Assembly: GCA_030600525.1 (NCBI GenBank)
Contig: JAUVLX010000086.1
Span: 1 to 11,320, forward strand
Source: Desulfobulbus sp.
GTDB taxonomy: Bacteria > Desulfobacterota > Desulfobulbia > Desulfobulbales > Desulfobulbaceae
Length of the DNA stretch: 11,320 nt
Reading direction: 5' to 3'
The notes under the pieces are model-generated. The model saw only the letters and a list, made by a program, of their open reading frames with translations, did not search any database and was not told the DNA's origin. The position numbers were made by a program, and so were the translations under genes. Below are positions 6,050 to 11,320 of the stretch, one piece after another. Positions within the stretch are counted from its first letter, which is position 1; the number at the start of each line of letters is the position of its first letter.

Positions 6050-7186
6050 ATGAAACCAAAGACTCTTTTACGTACTTTTGCTATCGCCATTACTCTTGTC
6101 GTCACTCTTCAACCAAGTTTTGCAGCAAAAGACGGTGGGCAAGCTCAGCAACAAGCCCCTCGCGCTGTTCCCGTTTCAGCAATAACGCTTGAAACAACAA
6201 CAATCCAGTTGACTCAACATCTTCCCGGCCGATCGGTGGCCTATAAAGTCGCAGAAATACGACCACAGGTTACCGGTATTATTACAGAACGACTTTTCAC
6301 AGAAGGCGGCATGGTTGAGCGTGGCCAACAGCTTTATCAAATCAACCCAGCCCCTTACCAGGCTGTTTATAACAAGGTTAAGGCAGATCTGCTGCGTGCT
6401 GAAGCCAATCTTGCCTCCATCGCTGCCAAGGAGTCGCGCTATCGTGAGTCGCTTAAAGTGAGTGTGGTAAGTGAACAAGATTATGATGATGCCAAGGCAG
6501 CTCTGCTTGATGCGAAGGCCTCTGTTGCGATTGCTGAAGCCGCTATAGAGTCCGCTGAGATTGATCTCAATTACACCAAAGTCTATTCTCCTATTAGTGG
6601 CCAAATTGGTAAGTCAAGCTTCACAGAAGGTGCTCTTGTCACTGCGAATCAATCGACTCTTCTTGCCCAGGTGACTCAGCTTGATCCCATCTATGTGGAT
6701 ATGCAGGAAGCTCGAAAAAAGGTTCTCAGCCTTCGGGAAAAGTCAAAAAATACAGATCAGGTAATGGTTACCTTGGACTTAGGTGACGGATTTACCTATG
6801 AACGACAGGGACAGTTCCAATTCTCTGAAGTAACCGTTAACCCTACAACCTCCAGCGTTGAGCTCCGAGCCATTTTTCCCAACCCTGATAAGATTCTTTT
6901 TCCGGGGCTCTTTGTTCGTGCAACCCTGCTTCTTGACACAGTAGAAGCAATTCTTATTCCGCAAAAAGCAGGGATTCTCGGACCAGGAGGACAAATGAAC
7001 GCCTGGGTGATTGATGACAAAGATACTGCTCAACGGGTGCCCATTGTTGCCAAAGAAACCCATGGGAATAATTGGATTGTCAGTAAAGGGCTCAAAATAG
7101 GTGATACCGTAATCACAGAAGGTTTTCAGAAGCTTCGTCCAAATGCACCGGTTGCTGTTAGCCCTGCAAAAGAAGACAAAAAATAG
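6050..7186 (+). CDS. RND efflux periplasmic adaptor (AcrA/MexA type)
   Basis: This 378-aa membrane-fusion protein links the inner-membrane RND pump to the outer-membrane channel. A signal peptide covers about residues 1-25 and ends PSFAA, without a lipobox cysteine, so unlike AcrA or MexA it should be soluble or peripherally held. The first half of the lipoyl domain is VAEIRPQVTGIITERLFTEGGMVERGQQLYQINP (68-100, with the usual V-x-G-x-I and G-x-x-V-x-x-G pattern). The alpha-helical hairpin spans about 102-172 and is rich in Ala, Glu and Lys. The second lipoyl half starts YTKVYSPISGQIG (175-187). A beta-barrel follows from about 212 and the membrane-proximal domain lies at about 295-370. Length is typical. 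GGAAA just upstream is a weak ribosome site. The next gene, the RND pump, begins 44 bp downstream. Confidence 0.93.
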   Translation: MKPKTLLRTFAIAITLVVTLQPSFAAKDGGQAQQQAPRAVPVSAITLETTTIQLTQHLPGRSVAYKVAEIRPQVTGIITERLFTEGGMVERGQQLYQINPAPYQAVYNKVKADLLRAEANLASIAAKESRYRESLKVSVVSEQDYDDAKAALLDAKASVAIAEAAIESAEIDLNYTKVYSPISGQIGKSSFTEGALVTANQSTLLAQVTQLDPIYVDMQEARKKVLSLREKSKNTDQVMVTLDLGDGFTYERQGQFQFSEVTVNPTTSSVELRAIFPNPDKILFPGLFVRATLLLDTVEAILIPQKAGILGPGGQMNAWVIDDKDTAQRVPIVAKETHGNNWIVSKGLKIGDTVITEGFQKLRPNAPVAVSPAKEDKK

Positions 7187-7230
7187 ACTTTTAAGGTCAC
7201 AACGTACTTAACCATCGGAAAGGACGAAAT

Positions 7231-10200
7231 ATGTCACGTTTTTTTATTGATCGACCAGTTTTTGCGTGGGTGCTTGCTATCCTGACCATGCTGGCGGGTG
7301 CGCTCACAATTAAATTCATGCCCGTGGAGCAATACCCATCAGTGGTTGCTCCGCCACAGGTTACTATAAATGCCTTTTACCCAGGTGCTTCAGCCGAAAC
7401 CGTCGAGAACAGCGTTACCCAAGTCATTGAGCAGAGCCTGACCGGTATTGATAACCTCCGTTACTTCAAGTCGACCAGCGATTCATCTGGCCAGGTTGCC
7501 ATCACAGTAACCTTCGAACCCGAAGCGGATGCTGACATTGCACAAGTGCAGGTGCAAAATAAGGTCCAAACGGCACTGCCCCTTCTTCCTGCTTCAGTAC
7601 AGGCACAGGGCGTTGTGGTAGAGAAATCGTCTTCAAGCTTTCTCTTCGTAGCCTCCTTTTACTCTACAGACGAGGAGATGACCCAGGGACGCCTCTCTGA
7701 TATTGTATCATCTGATATCTCAGATACTCTGTCCCGTGTACCCGGTGTGGGCAGTGTGGATGTTTTTGGTTCCCCCTATGCCATGCGTATTTGGCTTGAC
7801 CCCAGCAAACTCTATAGTTTTCAGCTCTCAACCAATGAAGTGGTCCAGGCTATTAGTGAACAAAATATCGATGTTTCTGCTGGGCAGATTGGAGGCTTGC
7901 CAGCCGTGAAAGGCCAGGAAATTAACGCTACCGTCCTGGCTCAATCCCGTCTTAAAAATGCAGAGGACTTTGAAAATATAATTTTACGTGTCAATACAGA
8001 CGGCTCTCAGGTCCGTCTTCGTGATGTAGCCAGCGTTTCTTTGGGAGATGAAAACTATTCCACTATCGTTCGCCATGTAACCCGTCCTTCCGGCGGTCTA
8101 GGCATCAGCCTTGCTACTGGGGCCAATGCTCTTGAAACGGCAAAACGTGTTAAAGCTAAAATTGCTGAACTTGCAGAATTTTTACCAGAAGGTGTTGAGT
8201 ATAGTTTTCCATACGACACCACTCCATTTATTGAAATCTCCATTGAGAGTGTTTTCCATACACTGATTGAAGCCATCATCCTGGTTTTTCTTGTAATGTT
8301 TTTGTTTTTGCAGAATTTTCGCTCAACACTTATTCCAACCCTTGCAGTACCGGTAGTACTCCTTGGAACCTTTGCCATCCTGAATTTTTTTGGTTTTTCC
8401 ATCAACACCCTAACCATGTTCGCAGTGGTACTTGCTATCGGTTTGCTGGTTGATGACGCGATCGTGGTCGTTGAAAATGTTGAACGCGTTATGAGTGAGG
8501 AGGGGCTCTCACCATTGGAAGCAACCAGGAAATCCATGGATCAGATTACCGGGGCTCTGGTGGGGATTGCCATGGTAATTTCTGCGGTATTCATACCTAT
8601 GGCTTTCTTCAGCGGCTCTGCTGGTGCGATTTATAGGCAGTTTTCAATTACTATTGTTTCTGCTATGACACTGTCTGTTTTGACCGCAATTATTTTTACC
8701 CCAACCCTTTGTGTAACCCTGCTCAAACCAGTGAAAAAGGGGCATGTAGAAAAAACCACCGGTTTTTTTGGTTTCTTTAATAAATACTTCAATAAAACGC
8801 GGGATGGTTTCCAAAGTTCTACAGGCTATATGACCAAGAGAATGAAAAGATCTCTTGTCGTTTACGGTCTCATCTGTGCAGGACTCTTCTTCATGTTCCA
8901 AGAAATCCCGACTGGTTTTCTCCCAGATGAGGACCAGGGGGTACTCTTTGCTATGGTCTCCACTCCCGCTGGTGCATCAGCAGAAAGAACCGTTGAGGCA
9001 ATGAAATTCCTTGAAAAGTATTTGATTGAAAAAGAAGACAGCAATATTAAAGAGTTTTTGACTGTTACCGGATTTTCCTTTGCCGGTAATGGCCAAAATG
9101 CCGGTATCGGCTTTATTATGCTTAAAGACTGGGATAGTCGCAAAAATCCTGGCCAATCTATGGAAGCCATTGCTGGTCGTATTATGGGCGCTATGGCTGC
9201 TTACAAAGACGCCCTTATTTTTTCCTTTTACCCGCCACCTATCATTGCTCTTGGTAATGCTTCTGGTTTCGATTTTCAACTCATCGATCAGACGGGGCTA
9301 GGCCATGAAGAACTCATGGCAGCGAGGAATCAACTTTTGGGGGCGGCCAGTCAGAATCCGAAACTTGTTGGTGTACGACCCAATGGACTCAATGATGTTC
9401 CACAGTACCAACTTGATGTGGATATGGAAAAAGCACGAGCCCTTGGTGTTTCTATCAGCGAGATCAACTCCACCTTGCAAACGGCATGGGGCTCAAGCTA
9501 TGTAAATGATTTCATTGATCGTGGTCGTATCAAAAAAGTATATGTGCAAGGTGATGCCCTCTATCGTATGCAGCCAGATGATATAAATAAATGGTACGTG
9601 AAAAACACCCTTGGAGAAATGGTTCCCTTTGCCAGCATAGTCCATGCGTATTGGACCTATGGTTCCCCTCGCCTTGAGAGATTTAACGGTAGTTCATCAA
9701 TGAATATCCAGGGTGCTCCAGGCCCAGGTGTAAGTAGTGGTGAGGCTATGGCGGAGATGGAAAAAATTGCCGCGACCTTGCCCGATGGAATTAGTTATGC
9801 ATGGACCGGTCTTTCCTATGAGGAAAAACTCTCAGGATCTCAGGCCGGTGCCCTTTATGCAATCTCTCTCATCATCATTTTTCTGAGTCTTGCAGCACTA
9901 TATGAAAGTTGGGCAATTCCATTCTCCGTACTTTTTGTTGTACCTCTAGGTGTTGTCGGTTCAGTTGTCGCTACCACTGTCTTCGGACTGAGCAACGATA
10001 TCTACTTTCAGGTAGCGCTTCTCACCACGGTTGGTTTATGTGCAAAAAATGCCATTCTCATTGTTGAGTTTGCAAAAGAGCTTCATGACAGTGGTATGGA
10101 TCTTCTTGAGGCCGCCACCACCTCCGCAAAGCTGAGGTTTCGTCCCATTATCATGACCTCCATGGCATTCATTCTTGGTGTTCTCCCTCTTGCCAAATCC

Positions 10201-10380
10201 ACAGGGGCCGGCTCCGCCTCTCAGAACGCCATTGGCATTGCAGTTATTGGCGGCATGCTCTCAGCAACATTTGTGGCCATACTTTTTGTACCGCTCTTTT
10301 TTGTCCTGTTCGAAAAAATATCCCAATTTCGTAGCAAAAAAACGCCTCATACGGCTCAGCTGATTGATGAAGGAAAATAG
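7231..10380 (+). CDS. HAE1-family RND multidrug efflux pump (AcrB type)
   Basis: This proton-driven inner-membrane transporter is 1049 aa, the same length as AcrB. It opens with MSRFFIDRPVFAWVLAI, the usual first helix. Proton-relay residues are present: D408-D409 in GLLVDDAIVVVEN and K939 in GLCAKNAILIVEF. The large periplasmic porter loops are intact, with F137 and F179 matching AcrB pocket phenylalanines F136 and F178, and a switch-loop segment FAGNGQN. The docking and second porter loop segments (GQNAGIGFIMLKDW) also match. The family helix motif is seen at SGSAGAIYRQFSITIVSAM, and 12 transmembrane helices are expected. GGAAAGGA (7217-7224) lies six bases before the ATG. The stop codon directly abuts the start of the outer-membrane factor, so expression is coupled. 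Probable substrates are hydrophobic drugs, solvents or bile-like compounds; specificity cannot be read from the sequence. Confidence 0.96.
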   Translation: MSRFFIDRPVFAWVLAILTMLAGALTIKFMPVEQYPSVVAPPQVTINAFYPGASAETVENSVTQVIEQSLTGIDNLRYFKSTSDSSGQVAITVTFEPEADADIAQVQVQNKVQTALPLLPASVQAQGVVVEKSSSSFLFVASFYSTDEEMTQGRLSDIVSSDISDTLSRVPGVGSVDVFGSPYAMRIWLDPSKLYSFQLSTNEVVQAISEQNIDVSAGQIGGLPAVKGQEINATVLAQSRLKNAEDFENIILRVNTDGSQVRLRDVASVSLGDENYSTIVRHVTRPSGGLGISLATGANALETAKRVKAKIAELAEFLPEGVEYSFPYDTTPFIEISIESVFHTLIEAIILVFLVMFLFLQNFRSTLIPTLAVPVVLLGTFAILNFFGFSINTLTMFAVVLAIGLLVDDAIVVVENVERVMSEEGLSPLEATRKSMDQITGALVGIAMVISAVFIPMAFFSGSAGAIYRQFSITIVSAMTLSVLTAIIFTPTLCVTLLKPVKKGHVEKTTGFFGFFNKYFNKTRDGFQSSTGYMTKRMKRSLVVYGLICAGLFFMFQEIPTGFLPDEDQGVLFAMVSTPAGASAERTVEAMKFLEKYLIEKEDSNIKEFLTVTGFSFAGNGQNAGIGFIMLKDWDSRKNPGQSMEAIAGRIMGAMAAYKDALIFSFYPPPIIALGNASGFDFQLIDQTGLGHEELMAARNQLLGAASQNPKLVGVRPNGLNDVPQYQLDVDMEKARALGVSISEINSTLQTAWGSSYVNDFIDRGRIKKVYVQGDALYRMQPDDINKWYVKNTLGEMVPFASIVHAYWTYGSPRLERFNGSSSMNIQGAPGPGVSSGEAMAEMEKIAATLPDGISYAWTGLSYEEKLSGSQAGALYAISLIIIFLSLAALYESWAIPFSVLFVVPLGVVGSVVATTVFGLSNDIYFQVALLTTVGLCAKNAILIVEFAKELHDSGMDLLEAATTSAKLRFRPIIMTSMAFILGVLPLAKSTGAGSASQNAIGIAVIGGMLSATFVAILFVPLFFVLFEKISQFRSKKTPHTAQLIDEGK

Positions 10381-11320
10381 ATGAAAAAACAATATCTCAC
10401 TTTACTCCTGGGGTGCACCTTACTCTCATCATGTGCCCTCTCACCTGAGTACAATCAACCCCAGGACATGACATCACCATCGTGGAATGAAGTAGCTGAC
10501 CTTGCAGGACAGGAAGGCATCGAAACCCCGCTAGCGAGTGAAATACCCTGGAAGGATTTTTTTAAATCACAAGAGCTGCAAACTGTTATTTCACTAGGTC
10601 TTGCAAATAACAAAGACTTGCGAACTGCAATTTTGAACATTGAAAGAGCCAGCGCAGTCTATGATATTCAAAGAGCTGAGCTTATTCCAAAAATCAATGC
10701 TGATGCTGATGCCGCCCTGCAGGGCAATTTTGACGGGGATATGGTCACAGAAATCTACAGGGTTGGGCTGGCCGTCCCCTATTATGAACTCGACTTCTTT
10801 GGACGTATTAAGAATCTGAGCGATGTTGCATTAAATAGCTATTTGGCAACAGAATCAGCCCAACAGAGCCTAACCATTTCACTTATCTCACAGATTGCCG
10901 TGTCCTACCTGCAATTAGTGACTGATATGGAAAACCTGCAACTGGCCAAAGAGACCCTTGCTGCGCAAAATGAAAGCTATGATCTTATCAAAAAAAGTTA
11001 CGATTTTGGTCTTTCAACAAAGCTTGACATCGCACAAGTCCGTATTTCTGTAGAAACTGCTCGCACCGACATGATTCGCTTTGGTCGATTAGTACAACTT
11101 GATAAGAATGCGCTTGTTCTCTTATTAGGTGTTCACACGATTGATGATATACCGCTTGGTGAACACCTCGGTAGTATTGCACTTTTGCAGGATATACCTG
11201 TTGGTTTGCCCTCACAAGTACTGTTAAAACGACCTGATATCCAGCAAGCTGAATATACTCTTCGGGGGGCAGGCGCCAATATTGGTGCAGCGCGTGCTAA
11301 TTTTTATCCGCGTATAGCCC
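10381..11320 (+). CDS. RND outer-membrane factor lipoprotein (OprM/NodT type), partial
   Basis: The first 313 codons of a TolC-type channel are present, and the frame runs off the window end without a stop. Family members are usually about 460-490 aa, so roughly a third is missing. The N-terminus is a lipoprotein signal with lipobox LSSC and acylated Cys18, as in OprM. Recognisable family landmarks are IPWKDFFKSQELQ (55-67), an early helical repeat ANNKDLRTAILNIERA (75-90), YELDFFGRIKN (135-145) and the LLKRPDIQQAE / GAARANFYPRI pair (281-312) that marks the second repeat. The ATG follows the pump's TAG with no gap, and AAGGA inside the end of the pump gene supplies the ribosome site. It completes the tripartite adaptor-pump-channel system in one operon. 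Confidence 0.93.
   Translation, partial: MKKQYLTLLLGCTLLSSCALSPEYNQPQDMTSPSWNEVADLAGQEGIETPLASEIPWKDFFKSQELQTVISLGLANNKDLRTAILNIERASAVYDIQRAELIPKINADADAALQGNFDGDMVTEIYRVGLAVPYYELDFFGRIKNLSDVALNSYLATESAQQSLTISLISQIAVSYLQLVTDMENLQLAKETLAAQNESYDLIKKSYDFGLSTKLDIAQVRISVETARTDMIRFGRLVQLDKNALVLLLGVHTIDDIPLGEHLGSIALLQDIPVGLPSQVLLKRPDIQQAEYTLRGAGANIGAARANFYPRIA

Noticed and set aside
6176..6604. 142-codon minus-strand frame inside the adaptor gene
   Set aside because: It is antisense to a clear AcrA-type coding sequence and shows no recognisable domain.
8055..9480. Several long open frames on the minus strand and in other frames within the pump gene
   Set aside because: They lie wholly inside a strongly conserved RND pump gene, have no ribosome sites and resemble no family.
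1..11320. CRISPR array, tRNA, rRNA or insertion sequence
   Set aside because: I saw no regularly spaced direct repeats, no tRNA-like cloverleaf with a CCA end, no rRNA-like stretch and no transposase gene.

Overview
The window looks like chromosomal DNA of a Gram-negative bacterium. It encodes a periplasmic YceI-type protein, a heme-binding inner-membrane protein and a tripartite envelope-spanning efflux pump with an outer-membrane lipoprotein. Base composition is moderate to slightly AT-rich by eye. A proteobacterial or Desulfobacterota host fits, but nothing here fixes the genus.

Layout: (1) 1-196 has no convincing gene. (2) 197-1482, minus strand, is a two-gene unit: a ferric-reductase-like/MsrQ-like four-histidine membrane protein is transcribed first, followed by a secreted YceI-family protein. 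(3) 1483-1772 is a divergent intergenic region with a perfect 18-bp palindrome that carries a TATAAT hexamer on both strands. (4) 1773-4479, plus strand, encodes two adjacent, unalike membrane-associated P-loop GTPases, the first ending in a DUF697-type domain. Their leucine codons (mostly TTA/TTG/CTG) differ from the CTT/CTC-rich usage of the efflux genes, which suggests acquisition by transfer. (5) 4480-4991 holds one doubtful 76-codon reading frame overlaid by strong inverted repeats. (6) 4992-5291 is a small helix-hairpin-helix (Cdd1-like) protein, followed by a likely terminator. (7) 5496-11320, plus strand, is a MarR regulator followed by a complete periplasmic adaptor, a complete HAE1-type RND pump and the first 313 codons of an OprM/NodT-type outer-membrane factor, cut by the window edge.

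The efflux module is self-consistent. The MarR gene is flanked by two nearly identical 18-bp dyads (TGGTTAAC-AG-GTTAACCA and its reverse complement with one mismatch), one over its own promoter and one in front of the adaptor gene. The simplest reading is autoregulation plus repression of the pump operon, relieved by an unknown ligand. The adaptor, pump and outer-membrane factor would then form one drug- or toxin-extruding channel from inner membrane to outside.

The least understood part is the GTPase pair with its flanking palindromic DNA. It is the best candidate for an undescribed system, but its function cannot be read from sequence alone.
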